Shown one piece after another: positions 24,448 to 33,686 of a stretch of 58,178 nt of DNA (positions are counted from its first letter, which is position 1; the number at the start of each line of letters is the position of its first letter). The stretch is from NCBI GenBank assembly GCA_900316645.1, contig ONDP01000017.1:1-58178 (forward strand), read 5' to 3'. The position numbers were made by a program, and so were the translations under genes. A model generated the notes under the pieces. The model worked only from the letters and a program-made list of their open reading frames with translations, searched no databases and had not been told where the DNA came from. The DNA comes from an uncultured Prevotellaceae bacterium (GTDB lineage: Bacteria; Bacteroidota; Bacteroidia; Bacteroidales; Bacteroidaceae).

Positions 24448-24906
24448 TTATCCAATAGTCAACAATACAGCACCTTCCATGACGGAATCGCCTTGGTTGA
24501 CGGTGATAGATGTCACAGTTCCGGCATTTTCTGCCTCGATGTTATTCTGCATCTTCATGGCCTCCAGCACGATGACCACATCGCCAACAGCTACAGTGTC
24601 ACCTACTTTCACGTTTATACTAGAAATCGTGCCAGGCAGAGGAGCCTTTAATGCAGTTCCGGCACCAGCGGGAGCAGCAGCTTGGACAGGCGCAGCTGCA
24701 GCAGCTGGTGCAGCAGTCTGGGCTGCAGGTTTGGGAGCCTCAACCTTAGGCTTAACAATCGTTGGATGCTTGGCAGCATTGATAGGTTGCTGCAGTTCTA
24801 CTTCAAAAGGAATGCCGTTTACATTCACTTTGGCGATGTTGCCTTCTACTTCCTGGATTTCTACTTCGTAGTCAACACCTTGTACTTTATATTGATATTT
24901 GCTCAT
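24448..24906 (-). CDS. Biotin carboxyl carrier subunit of Na+ decarboxylase
   Basis: A 152-residue protein: an N-terminal beta-rich domain (residues 1-45), a proline/alanine-rich flexible linker (about 53-86) and a biotinyl domain with the biotinylation motif EAMKM (K118). The length and linker fit the carrier subunits of Bacteroidetes methylmalonyl-CoA or oxaloacetate decarboxylases. It shuttles the carboxyl group from the carboxyltransferase to the membrane beta subunit encoded 23 nt downstream. The carboxyltransferase alpha subunit itself is not in this window. Confidence 0.9.
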   Translation of the reverse strand: MSKYQYKVQGVDYEVEIQEVEGNIAKVNVNGIPFEVELQQPINAAKHPTIVKPKVEAPKPAAQTAAPAAAAAPVQAAAPAGAGTALKAPLPGTISSINVKVGDTVAVGDVVIVLEAMKMQNNIEAENAGTVTSITVNQGDSVMEGAVLLTIG

Positions 24907-24939
24907 ATCTCTAAACTCTAAAACATTAAACTCTAAACA

Positions 24940-25974
24940 TTACTTCATCTCTGGTCCAGTAGGAATCTTGGGACTTTGGGGCGTCGTGGGCAACACTGGC
25001 TCATGGAAATGAGTCATCTCCGTGTACGCAGCGTCCCATTCCGTTTCACGTGGTTTGATAGTAATCACTCCACTCTCCACATCATGCACATTATCGCGAT
25101 ACTGCTGAAGAGCCATACCGATGACTGCCATATATATTTCACGGTCGATACCCTTGGTGTCAAATCCTTCTTTAAGAATAACTCCCGTCTTATGACCCAC
25201 CTCAATGGTTTTCTCAACGGTCTTGGTAATTGGTTTAATAGGCTGGGTGTTGATAACTTTCTTAGCAGCCTCCTGATGGCGCATGAACATGCCGAAGAGA
25301 GTGAAGAAAATCCACAACAAAGCCAGACAGAGGAATACGATGCCCATAGCCATAATAGCCATCGCAAAGCCATAAGGGTCTTCGCGCTTGAATTTCTCTA
25401 TCTTTGACTCGCTAACAGTAGTCATGTTCTGGATGCCTACCGTAACGCGGTCGCCAGATTTTACCTCCCAGTCAGCACTATTGCCATTGTTGGAAATACG
25501 GGCAAACGATTGGTCGGCATTCAGCACAGGCACGGTAACAGAGTCGATGAGCTGAGTGGCATTACCATTGTACAAAGCTACCCAAGTAGGCTTAGAAGGG
25601 TCTACTGTTACTGCGAGATGCAGCGATCCCTTTGAAGGCTCGCTGTTTAACTGGAACACGATGAACTGTCGTCCGCTGAGATTAGTGCGTACGTCACCAT
25701 TAGGAATTTGGCTCATACGCTTGACACGCTCAGGAACACTCATCGATTTGTCAAGTACGGAACGGTCGGTGGTCAGATACATACCACGGATGTTGTATGT
25801 TGAGTGTGATGTGTTGGCTATCTCCACCCAGGCATGTCGTGTTCCGTATTCGTCAATCAGGCTGGATTGGTTGTCTGTCATCACCTCGTTCAGTTTGATG
25901 CTGGCATCCATTTGGGCGTGCATCGGGAGGCAGGTAACAGCCAGTAAGCCTAATAGGAATGAGAATTTTTTCAT
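24940..25974 (-). CDS. OadG-like gamma subunit with N-terminal lamin-tail-like domain
   Basis: A 344-residue protein with a signal peptide (to about AHAQ, residue 21), an exported beta domain at about 24-185 that looks like a lamin tail domain (IKLNEVMTDNQSSLIDEYG, HAWVEIANTS), and then one membrane helix at about 204-229 (GFAMAIMAMGIVFLCLALLW) typical of OadG/MmdD small subunits, followed by a cytoplasmic tail. OadG subunits are normally about 80-100 residues; here the extracytoplasmic domain triples the size. It is the first of three decarboxylase genes. The role of the exported domain is unknown; it may help assemble or anchor the complex. Confidence 0.75.
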   Translation of the reverse strand: MKKFSFLLGLLAVTCLPMHAQMDASIKLNEVMTDNQSSLIDEYGTRHAWVEIANTSHSTYNIRGMYLTTDRSVLDKSMSVPERVKRMSQIPNGDVRTNLSGRQFIVFQLNSEPSKGSLHLAVTVDPSKPTWVALYNGNATQLIDSVTVPVLNADQSFARISNNGNSADWEVKSGDRVTVGIQNMTTVSESKIEKFKREDPYGFAMAIMAMGIVFLCLALLWIFFTLFGMFMRHQEAAKKVINTQPIKPITKTVEKTIEVGHKTGVILKEGFDTKGIDREIYMAVIGMALQQYRDNVHDVESGVITIKPRETEWDAAYTEMTHFHEPVLPTTPQSPKIPTGPEMK

Positions 25975-26018
25975 TTTGTTTGTATTATTATATATTCTAG
26001 TATTTTGGTTGTTCTATT

Positions 26019-27710
26019 TTATCCGCAGAAGAACAGCACTATAATCTGTGCGGTAAAAATGCGTAGGAACATCGACAGCGGGTATACTGTCGAATAGCCA
26101 ATTGCAGGAGCCTCTTTCGAACATACGCTGTTGGCATAGGCGAGGGCAGGGGGGTCGGTATAGGTACCGGCTATCATACCCATGATAGTGAAGTAATTGA
26201 ACTTGTAGTGCAAGCGGGCAATAGGGCCAACAATTAAGATTGGAATGATAGTGATGAGGAAACCTGTCAGTACATACAATAATCCGTCTCCATCAACCAC
26301 AGTCTCAAAGAAATTGGCTCCCGCTTTGATGCCTACACTGGCAAGGAAGAGCACCAGACCTATCTCACGTAGCATCATGTTTGCTGACGTTGTTGTATAG
26401 GTAACAAGATGAATCTTATAACCATAGCGTCCAATCAAAATGGCGATAATCAGTGGACCACCGGCAATACCCAATCGCAAAGGAACTGGCATGCCCGGAA
26501 TAGCAACGGGTATCGAACCGAAGATGATACCTATGATAATACCGACGAAAATGGTAGCAATATTAGGTGCATTAAGACGGCGGATGGAGTTACCCATCTT
26601 ATTGGCAACACGTTCGACAGCATCCTCTGGACCAACAACCATAATCTTATCGCCAACCTGCATTGGAAGTGAAGCTGAGGCGAAAAGGTCCATACCATGG
26701 CGGGTTATACGAGTCACGTTGACACCATGCACACTTGAGAAATGCATCGAAGCCAATGTCTTACCATTAACTTTAGGATTGGTAATCAGGATACGCTTAG
26801 AAACCAAAGGTTGGTCAGATTGTTCAAAGTCGATATCGAGCTTTGGACCGATGAAAGCCATGATGGCCTCTTGGTCAGCCTCAGCACAAACGATGAGCAT
26901 TTGGTCGCCCATGTGGAAGACTGTGTCGCGGTTAGGGATACATAGTTCACCATTATGTACTAAACGGGAGACTACAAAGTCACGGTTTAGAAAGTCGTGT
27001 ACCTGCAATAGGGTCTTTCCTTCCAAATACTTGTTTGTTACCTCCAAGTGCATCTTATAAGGTTTCTTGTTGGCACTCATCTCGTCCATGGCAACCAACT
27101 CTTCCTCTTCCTTCTCCAGCTTGACTTTGCATATATACCTTATTAATATAGTAGCACCAATGATGCCCAATACACCTAAAGGATAAGCACAAGCATAAGC
27201 CGATGCAATCTGTGGGGCACCGTTAGGGAAGGCTGCCTGTAATGCCTCGTTGGCTGCACCAAGACCAGGGGTGTTGGTGACAGCACCATACAACGTACCA
27301 ACCATCATGGGGAGGTTGATGGGGTTTGAGGTGTCGAAGAAAATGAAGTAACAGGCAAACATTACCAAAATGTTCAGCAGAATGCCTGTAGCTGCCAATC
27401 CATTCAACTTAATGCCAGCTTTACCGAAACTCTCAAAGAAACCTGGCCCCACCTGCATACCTATCATGAATACAAAAAGAATGAGTCCGAAGTCCTGAAC
27501 AAATGTAAGGATGGGGAGTGGGGCAGTAAACCCGATATGGCCAGCTACAATACCAGCAAATAGCACAAAGGTTACTCCAAGCGAGATTCCCCAAAATTTA
27601 ATTTTACCCAAATACACACCCACGGCAATGACTACTGCATATAGTAATGCTATATGGGCGACAGAGTCATTTGTCGTAAACAAATCTTTTAACCATTGCA
27701 ATGATTCCAT
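26019..27710 (-). CDS. AspT/SucE-type (AAEx) transporter with two RCK_C domains
   Basis: A 563-residue membrane protein from ATG 27710 ([11 protein letters not shown]); the earlier start at 27788 would cover the promoter. Two similar halves each carry about five helices with repeated [24 protein letters not shown] and [21 protein letters not shown] segments, the AspT/YidE duplication, and two RCK_C domains sit between them (residues ~205-370). The family includes aspartate:alanine exchangers and the succinate exporter SucE. Its position between Na+-decarboxylase genes (44-nt gap downstream) and divergent mutAB suggests a C4-dicarboxylate substrate such as succinate; this is inference. Confidence 0.8.
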   Translation of the reverse strand: MESLQWLKDLFTTNDSVAHIALLYAVVIAVGVYLGKIKFWGISLGVTFVLFAGIVAGHIGFTAPLPILTFVQDFGLILFVFMIGMQVGPGFFESFGKAGIKLNGLAATGILLNILVMFACYFIFFDTSNPINLPMMVGTLYGAVTNTPGLGAANEALQAAFPNGAPQIASAYACAYPLGVLGIIGATILIRYICKVKLEKEEEELVAMDEMSANKKPYKMHLEVTNKYLEGKTLLQVHDFLNRDFVVSRLVHNGELCIPNRDTVFHMGDQMLIVCAEADQEAIMAFIGPKLDIDFEQSDQPLVSKRILITNPKVNGKTLASMHFSSVHGVNVTRITRHGMDLFASASLPMQVGDKIMVVGPEDAVERVANKMGNSIRRLNAPNIATIFVGIIIGIIFGSIPVAIPGMPVPLRLGIAGGPLIIAILIGRYGYKIHLVTYTTTSANMMLREIGLVLFLASVGIKAGANFFETVVDGDGLLYVLTGFLITIIPILIVGPIARLHYKFNYFTIMGMIAGTYTDPPALAYANSVCSKEAPAIGYSTVYPLSMFLRIFTAQIIVLFFCG

Positions 27711-27734
27711 AATAATTCTATTTTTTACAGCCTG

Positions 27735-27843
27735 CAAAGTTACAAAGAATTTGCGCAATACACGCAATTTTGTGCAACTATTTTTCATAATTATGAAAAT
27801 ATTATTAATTTCTTCGGCAGTTAAGAAATTATTGCTATCTTTG
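27735..27843. promoter_or_regulatory. Divergent promoter region between transporter and mutAB
   Basis: Minus-strand TAACTTTG (27742-27735), 24 nt before the transporter ATG, and plus-strand TATCTTTG (27836-27843), 40 nt before the mutA ATG. Neither has a perfect TTG at 20 nt. No B12 riboswitch-like structure was recognised in this 170-nt gap. Confidence 0.6.
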
Positions 27844-27883
27844 CAGTCTGAAACTTAGAACAACTTATATAATAAAACAAATT

Positions 27884-29734
27884 ATGGCAAACAAAGAAAA
27901 ACTCTTCACCGAGTTCCAGGCACCTACCACTCAAGAGTGGTTGGACAAGATTGAAGTTGACCTGAAAGGTGCCGACTTCCAAAAGAAACTTGTGTGGAGA
28001 ACAAATGAAGGCTTTAACGTACAGCCTTTTTACCGCCGGGAAGACTTGGCGAAATTGAAGACACCTGATGCACTGCCGGGTGAGTTCCCATTTGTTCGTG
28101 GAAACAAGAAAGATTCCAACGAATGGTACGTGCGTCAGAATATTAAAGTAGATGATCCTGTTGAGGCAAACAAAAAGGCTCTCGACATTCTGAACAAGGG
28201 CATCGACTCCATCGGCTTCCGCTTTGGTGGTGACATGGTAAGCCCATCGTTCATCGAAACTCTGCTCAAGGATATCCGTTTGGATATTGTAGAGGTCAGC
28301 TACCGTACCTGTCCACGTCATGCTGTTGAACTGGCAGAGATTCTCGTAAAGTATTTCGAGAAGCAGGGTTATGACAAGGAGAAGATTGTGGGTGGAGTAG
28401 GTTTTGATCCCATCGACAAGATGTTGCAGAAAGGCAAGGACACCACACCAATGCTGGCTCAGTTGCCCAAGTTGGTAGAGACATTGAAAGATTATCCTAA
28501 TCTGCGTTGTGTGATGGTTCACTCTGACACGCTCAATAATGCCGGTGCCTATATTGTACAGGAATTGGGTTATGCACTTGCTTGGGGTAACGAATACCTT
28601 CAGGAGTTGGTTGATGCAGGTGTTGATGTGGATACAGCTGCTAAGAGCATCAAGTTCTATATGGGTATTTCTGAGAACTATTTCATGGAGATTGCCAAAT
28701 TCCGTGCCGCCCGTCTGTTATGGGCTCAAATAGTTAAGCAGTATGAGCCAAAGTGTGACTGTGCTTGCAAGATGATTATCAATGCCAGCACATCTACCTA
28801 TAACCAAACGTTGTTCGATTCTTATGTCAATCTGCTACGTTCACAGACAGAGGCAATGTCGGCTGCGCTCGGTGGTGTTCATTCAATGGTGGTTACCCCG
28901 TTTGATGCTCCTTACGAAAAAGCTACAGACTTTAGTGAGCGTATCGCCCGCAATCAGCAGTTGCTGATTAAGGAGGAGAGTCATTTCGACCGTATTGTTG
29001 ACCCCTCTGCAGGTTCTTACTATATTGAGCATCTGACCGATGCCTTGGCACAGGAAGCTTGGAAGATCTTCCTCAAGATTGAGGACGAAGGTGGTTTCCT
29101 CGAGGCTGTCAAGAAGGGTATTGTGCAGGATGATATCAATGCTACTAATGTGAAGCGTCACGGTGATGCCGCTAAGCGTAAGGAATTCCTGCTTGGTACC
29201 AACCAGTTCCCCAACTTCACTGAGAAGAGCGAGGGCAAGCGTGCCCAAGGTACTGCTTGCTGCTGTCATGGTGATGGCTGCGAGCCTACCTTCAAGAAAC
29301 TTGAGACCACTCGTCTGGCTGCCGACTTCGAGGACTTGCGTATCCATACAGAAGAAACGAAGGTGCCCACTGCTTTCATGCTGACTATTGGTAATCTTGC
29401 CATGCGTCAGGCTCGTGCACAGTTCTCTTGCAACTTCCTTGCCTGTGCAGGCTATAAGGTTATTGACAATCTTGGTTTTAAGACGGTGGAAGAGGGCGTT
29501 GATGCCGCATTGAAGGCCAATGCTGATATCGTAGTCATTTGCTCTAGTGATGATGAGTATGCAGAATATGCTATTCCAGCCTTTAAGTATTTGAATGGTC
29601 GTGCGATGTTTGTGGTAGCCGGTGCACCTGCTTGCATGGACGATCTTAAGGCTGCTGGTATTGAGAATTTCATCCACGTTCGTTGCAATGTGCTCGATAC
29701 ATTGAAAGAATATAATCAGAAACTTGGAATTTAA
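27884..29734 (+). CDS. mutA: Methylmalonyl-CoA mutase small (beta) subunit
   Basis: A 616-residue protein related to MutB but lacking cobalamin ligands: its C-terminal Rossmann-like domain has no D-x-H-x-x-G motif where MutB has DGHDRG. It forms the heterodimer of methylmalonyl-CoA mutase, interconverting succinyl-CoA and methylmalonyl-CoA in the succinate-propionate pathway. The TIM-barrel half runs through about residue 420. A cysteine- and histidine-rich insert (ACCCHGDGCEP, near 460) sits in the linker to the C-terminal domain and might bind metal. mutB follows after 20 nt with a ribosome site AAGGAGG. Confidence 0.93.
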   Translation: MANKEKLFTEFQAPTTQEWLDKIEVDLKGADFQKKLVWRTNEGFNVQPFYRREDLAKLKTPDALPGEFPFVRGNKKDSNEWYVRQNIKVDDPVEANKKALDILNKGIDSIGFRFGGDMVSPSFIETLLKDIRLDIVEVSYRTCPRHAVELAEILVKYFEKQGYDKEKIVGGVGFDPIDKMLQKGKDTTPMLAQLPKLVETLKDYPNLRCVMVHSDTLNNAGAYIVQELGYALAWGNEYLQELVDAGVDVDTAAKSIKFYMGISENYFMEIAKFRAARLLWAQIVKQYEPKCDCACKMIINASTSTYNQTLFDSYVNLLRSQTEAMSAALGGVHSMVVTPFDAPYEKATDFSERIARNQQLLIKEESHFDRIVDPSAGSYYIEHLTDALAQEAWKIFLKIEDEGGFLEAVKKGIVQDDINATNVKRHGDAAKRKEFLLGTNQFPNFTEKSEGKRAQGTACCCHGDGCEPTFKKLETTRLAADFEDLRIHTEETKVPTAFMLTIGNLAMRQARAQFSCNFLACAGYKVIDNLGFKTVEEGVDAALKANADIVVICSSDDEYAEYAIPAFKYLNGRAMFVVAGAPACMDDLKAAGIENFIHVRCNVLDTLKEYNQKLGI

Positions 29735-29754
29735 TCGTAAGGAGGACTTGAATT

Positions 29755-31920
29755 ATGCGTAAACAATTTAAAGATATTGATATCTATGCAGGCATCAAGG
29801 CTCAAGACGGTGCCAAGTGGATTAAGGACAATAACATCGTTGCCGACTGGAAAACACCAGAGCACATTGAGGTTCGTCCTGTTTATACGAAAGAAGACCT
29901 GGAAGATATGGAGCACCTAGATTTTACAGCGGGTATTCCTCCCTATCTCCGTGGCCCATACTCTATGATGTATCCGTTCCGTCCGTGGACTATCCGTCAG
30001 TATGCCGGATTCTCTACTGCTGAGGAATCGAATGCTTTCTATCGTCGTAACCTGGCTTCTGGTCAGAAAGGTCTTTCTGTAGCCTTTGACCTGCCTACCC
30101 ACCGTGGTTACGACCCTGATAACGCTCGTGTTGTGGGTGATGTGGGTAAGGCTGGCGTGTCTATTTGTAACGAAGAGAACATGAAAGTGCTCTTCTCTGG
30201 CATCCCCTTGAATAAGATGTCGGTGTCAATGACAATGAACGGTGCAGTACTGCCTATCCTTGCTTTCTATATCGTAGCTGGTTTGGAGCAGGGCGCTCAG
30301 TTGGAAGAGATGGCAGGTACCATCCAGAACGATATCTTGAAGGAATTTATGGTGCGCAATACCTATATCTATCCCCCCGCATTCTCAATGAAGATTATTG
30401 CTGATATCTTCGAGTACACCTCTCAGAAGATGCCGAAATTCAACAGTATTTCTATCTCGGGTTATCACATGCAGGAGGCTGGTGCTACTGCTGATATTGA
30501 GTTGGCTTACACCTTGGCAGATGGTATGGACTACTTGCGTACAGGTGTTAATGCCGGTATTGACGTCGATGCCTTCGCACCTCGTCTGTCGTTCTTCTGG
30601 GCCATAGGTATGAACCATTTCATGGAGATTGCCAAAATGCGTGCTGGGCGTCTATTGTGGGCAAAGATTGTAAAGAGTTTCGGTGCCAAGAATCCGAAGT
30701 CACTTGCCCTGCGTACCCACTCACAGACCTCTGGTTGGTCTCTCACTGAGCAGGATCCATTTAATAATGTCGGCCGTACCTGTATAGAGGCTATGGCAGC
30801 TGTTTTGGGCCACACCCAGTCGTTGCATACCAATGCTCTCGATGAAGCTATCGCCCTGCCTACCGATTTCTCGGCTCGTATTGCCCGTAATACTCAGATA
30901 TATATCCAGAACGAAACAAAGGTCTGCAAGCAAATCGACCCCTGGGCTGGTTCTTACTATGTAGAGACACTGACCAATGAATTGGTGCATAAGGCTTGGG
31001 AGCACATTCAGGAAATTGAGAAGCTGGGTGGTATGGCAAAGGCTATCGAGACGGGTCTGCCTAAGATGCGTATCGAGGAGGCTGCTGCTCGTACTCAGGC
31101 TCGCATCGACTCTGGTGTTCAGACTATCGTCGGCACTAACAAGTATCGTTTGGAGCATGAAGATCCTATTGATATCCTTGAGGTTGACAATACTGCTGTA
31201 CGCAAGCAGCAGGAAGAGAGTCTGGCTCAGGTTCGTTCCACTCGTGACGAGGCTGCTTGTCAGGCTGCGCTCAAAGCTATCACCGAATGTGTCCGCGACT
31301 TCAATGAGGGTCGCAAGAGCGAGAACAACCTGCTTGACCTTGCCGTCAAAGCTGCCCAGTTGCGTTGTACTCTTGGTGAGATTTCAGATGCCTGCGAGGA
31401 AATCGTAGGTCGTTATAAAGCAGTAATCAGAACTATTTCAGGCGTGTATAGCTCAGAATCAAAGAACGATAGCGACTTCGAGTTGGCTTGTAAACTGACC
31501 GATGAGTTCGCAAAGAAGGAAGGTCGCCGTCCCCGTATCTTTATTGCCAAGATGGGACAGGATGGTCACGACCGTGGTGCAAAGGTAGTAGCAACAGGTT
31601 ATGCTGACTGTGGCTTCGATGTGGATATGGGACCGCTGTTCCAGACACCCGCTGAGGCTGCTCGTGAAGCTGTCGAAAACGACGTCCACGTAGTTGGTGC
31701 ATCCTCATTGGCTGCAGGTCACAAGACTCTCATTCCTCAGTTGATTGAAGAACTGAAAAAGCTTGGACGTGAGGATATTATGGTTATCGCCGGCGGTGTT
31801 ATTCCTGCTCAGGATTACGATTTCCTCTACAAAGCTGGAGTAGCAGCCATCTTTGGTCCTGGTACTTCTGTAGCAAAGGCTGCCGTTGAAATGATGAAGA
31901 TTCTGCTCGACCAGGAGTAA
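29755..31920 (+). CDS. mutB: Methylmalonyl-CoA mutase large (alpha) subunit
   Basis: A 721-residue catalytic subunit binding adenosylcobalamin. Substrate barrel: [20 protein letters not shown] near residue 115 and the Y/H active-site region [20 protein letters not shown] near 245. Cobalamin domain at about 590-715 with DGHDRG (D603, H605), the lower-axial histidine motif, and then GASSLAAGH and AGGVIPAQD. With mutA it isomerises succinyl-CoA; decarboxylation of the methylmalonyl-CoA by the adjacent Na+ pump would give propionyl-CoA. Strong ribosome site (AAGGAGG about 12 nt before ATG) and a terminator follow. The epimerase and carboxyltransferase genes are not here. Confidence 0.95.
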   Translation: MRKQFKDIDIYAGIKAQDGAKWIKDNNIVADWKTPEHIEVRPVYTKEDLEDMEHLDFTAGIPPYLRGPYSMMYPFRPWTIRQYAGFSTAEESNAFYRRNLASGQKGLSVAFDLPTHRGYDPDNARVVGDVGKAGVSICNEENMKVLFSGIPLNKMSVSMTMNGAVLPILAFYIVAGLEQGAQLEEMAGTIQNDILKEFMVRNTYIYPPAFSMKIIADIFEYTSQKMPKFNSISISGYHMQEAGATADIELAYTLADGMDYLRTGVNAGIDVDAFAPRLSFFWAIGMNHFMEIAKMRAGRLLWAKIVKSFGAKNPKSLALRTHSQTSGWSLTEQDPFNNVGRTCIEAMAAVLGHTQSLHTNALDEAIALPTDFSARIARNTQIYIQNETKVCKQIDPWAGSYYVETLTNELVHKAWEHIQEIEKLGGMAKAIETGLPKMRIEEAAARTQARIDSGVQTIVGTNKYRLEHEDPIDILEVDNTAVRKQQEESLAQVRSTRDEAACQAALKAITECVRDFNEGRKSENNLLDLAVKAAQLRCTLGEISDACEEIVGRYKAVIRTISGVYSSESKNDSDFELACKLTDEFAKKEGRRPRIFIAKMGQDGHDRGAKVVATGYADCGFDVDMGPLFQTPAEAAREAVENDVHVVGASSLAAGHKTLIPQLIEELKKLGREDIMVIAGGVIPAQDYDFLYKAGVAAIFGPGTSVAKAAVEMMKILLDQE

Positions 31921-31949
31921 GTTTCTGTTTCAACATACTCATATTAGTA

Positions 31950-31980
31950 GTCCCCTGCCTTTTGGGCGGGGGACTTATTT
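31950..31980 (+). terminator. Terminator after mutAB
   Basis: GTCCCCTGCC pairs with GGCGGGGGAC (31950-31974) around a short T-rich loop, followed by TTATTT. Located between convergent mutB and the TPR gene, so it may work in both directions. Confidence 0.8.
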
Positions 31981-32006
31981 GTATATTTTGTTCGGATAGT
32001 CTTGGA

Positions 32007-33686
32007 TTATTTTGCGTACTTGTCAATGAGTGTTTGGGCTTGCTCATTGCCAAGTTCTTTGGCTTTATTTAGATTGCGTGCACCTTCAGCTTTCTGGTTG
32101 GTGAGACATTGGGCAAGCCCCAGAAATAGATAGCCGTCAGAGAGTTCAGGCGACAACTTGATGAGTTGTTTGGCTGTTTCAATGGCTTCCTTATGTTGTC
32201 CGACGCGGACCTGAAGTGACGCTTTCTCTGCCCGATACATTGGCTCGGAGGGGGCCATGTCAATAGCTTTGTTGATATCGTTGAGGGCTTGCTGAAAGAG
32301 ATGACCACCTGTCTCGGCAATAGAGCGGTTATAATAGAAAGGTGCTTCTAATTGGGCAGTCATTAACGTTTCATACTCGTTGTAGTCATTCACAGCAAGG
32401 CGGAATTTCCCCAGATCGGACAGCAATTGGGCACGAGCCATAAGATATGGAGCAGCAGTCTTGACGTAAGGGCGAGAGAATTGGTTGACAGCACTGTCGA
32501 CCAGTGCCAGTTGGGCATTTGTGTCACCCAGGCGACCTTTACATTGAGAGGCTGCAAAGAATATATCAGCACTGCGCATTTCAGTGTGGGTGAGCTGTTC
32601 ATAAAGCGAATAGGCTTCTGCATACTTTCCTTGTGCAAAACGTATTTGAGCTTGCTGCTGCAAATAGACTGACATGGGATTAAGGCGGTAGGCCTCCTGC
32701 GACTCGCTGAAGGCTTTGTCCAGTGTCCATGCGCCAAAGGGCTTATCGTTCTGGTAGAGATCTTTTTGATAGATGATATCGGCATACTGATAGTGCACGT
32801 CGTCACTGGTAGTCCCAACCTTAACAGCTTGCTGCATATCGTCTTCAGCAGCTTGGAAATTACCTTCCGATGCTGCAAGACGGGCACGATTGATATAGCC
32901 GTCTGGCAGATTTGGGAATTTTTGAATGAATCGATTGATGAGCTGTGTAAACTGTGTTTTGTTCAATGTCGAAGATGCGAGAAAGAGCGTGAGTATGGCA
33001 TCCTTGGCATCATCGGGTAGGGCAATAGGTATGGCTGTCTGACGGAGAATAGGGTCGTTGATACTCAATCCGGTAATCTTCAAATCATTGGCAAAACGAG
33101 CACTTACGGCATAAGCAACACCTTTCTGACCACCAGCTGACGGCTGTACGATACCCACCACAGCGCCATCATTGTTGAGGATTGGACAGGTAACGTGGCT
33201 TTCTTCAATATTGATAGCGAGGGTGTAATATTGGTAAGTGTCTTGAAAAGTCTCAGCACTGTTGATTTTACCACTGATGCATGTAGGCTGTTTGTTGACG
33301 GTATAGGGCATGAGCCAGATGTCACTACCATTGTTTGCTGAGGCAGCTATTGGTAGTGGAGTTGTCTTGCGAGCAGCCGTTACGAATTTAGCAACATCGT
33401 AAGTCTCGTTGGCACCTAACATCTGTTCAACGGCATATTCTTTGCCTTGTGCGTCAATAATGATGGCACGTTGGGCTCCTTTGAAAGGGGCGAAGGTACT
33501 TATGGCTTCTCCATTGGATCCGACGAAAAATCCTGTGCTGCTAGAGAGTAAAGAACCGTCGGCAGAGAAGGTCTTTAGAGTCAGCATAGACTTCACTTCC
33601 TTGGAAGCCCAAGACTGTGAAAACAATGATAAAAAAGGAAATAGAATAAGGGGTAAGAGAAATAATATACGTTTCATAATTATCAA
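32007..33686 (-). CDS. Exported inactive trypsin-fold protease with TPR repeats
   Basis: About 559 residues (557 if started at the second possible Met, MKRILF). Signal peptide, then a DegP/trypsin-like domain at about 30-205 with recognisable landmarks TGFFVGSNGEAIST (51-64), the acid residue D97 in YDVAK, and CPILNNDGAVVGIV (167-180). The catalytic His is replaced (FAPF at 65-68 where N-x-HVV is expected) and the GNSGG serine motif reads S-H-V-T-C, so the triad is lost. Residues ~235-555 form tandem tetratricopeptide-like helices (YINRARLAASEGNFQAAEDD; FYYNRSIAETGGHLFQQALN). It probably acts as a periplasmic binding scaffold. Its start overlaps the recN stop by 4 nt, at the end of the dnaN operon. 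Confidence 0.75.
   Translation of the reverse strand: MIIMKRILFLLPLILFPFLSLFSQSWASKEVKSMLTLKTFSADGSLLSSSTGFFVGSNGEAISTFAPFKGAQRAIIIDAQGKEYAVEQMLGANETYDVAKFVTAARKTTPLPIAASANNGSDIWLMPYTVNKQPTCISGKINSAETFQDTYQYYTLAINIEESHVTCPILNNDGAVVGIVQPSAGGQKGVAYAVSARFANDLKITGLSINDPILRQTAIPIALPDDAKDAILTLFLASSTLNKTQFTQLINRFIQKFPNLPDGYINRARLAASEGNFQAAEDDMQQAVKVGTTSDDVHYQYADIIYQKDLYQNDKPFGAWTLDKAFSESQEAYRLNPMSVYLQQQAQIRFAQGKYAEAYSLYEQLTHTEMRSADIFFAASQCKGRLGDTNAQLALVDSAVNQFSRPYVKTAAPYLMARAQLLSDLGKFRLAVNDYNEYETLMTAQLEAPFYYNRSIAETGGHLFQQALNDINKAIDMAPSEPMYRAEKASLQVRVGQHKEAIETAKQLIKLSPELSDGYLFLGLAQCLTNQKAEGARNLNKAKELGNEQAQTLIDKYAK

Noticed and set aside
27711-27883. Cobalamin riboswitch upstream of mutA
   Set aside because: The gap is only about 170 nt for two divergent promoters and no B12-box-like conserved segment was recognised; mutAB uses but does not transport or make B12.
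31921-32006. Small gene between mutB and the TPR protein
   Set aside because: The gap is filled by the terminator hairpin and contains no coding signal.
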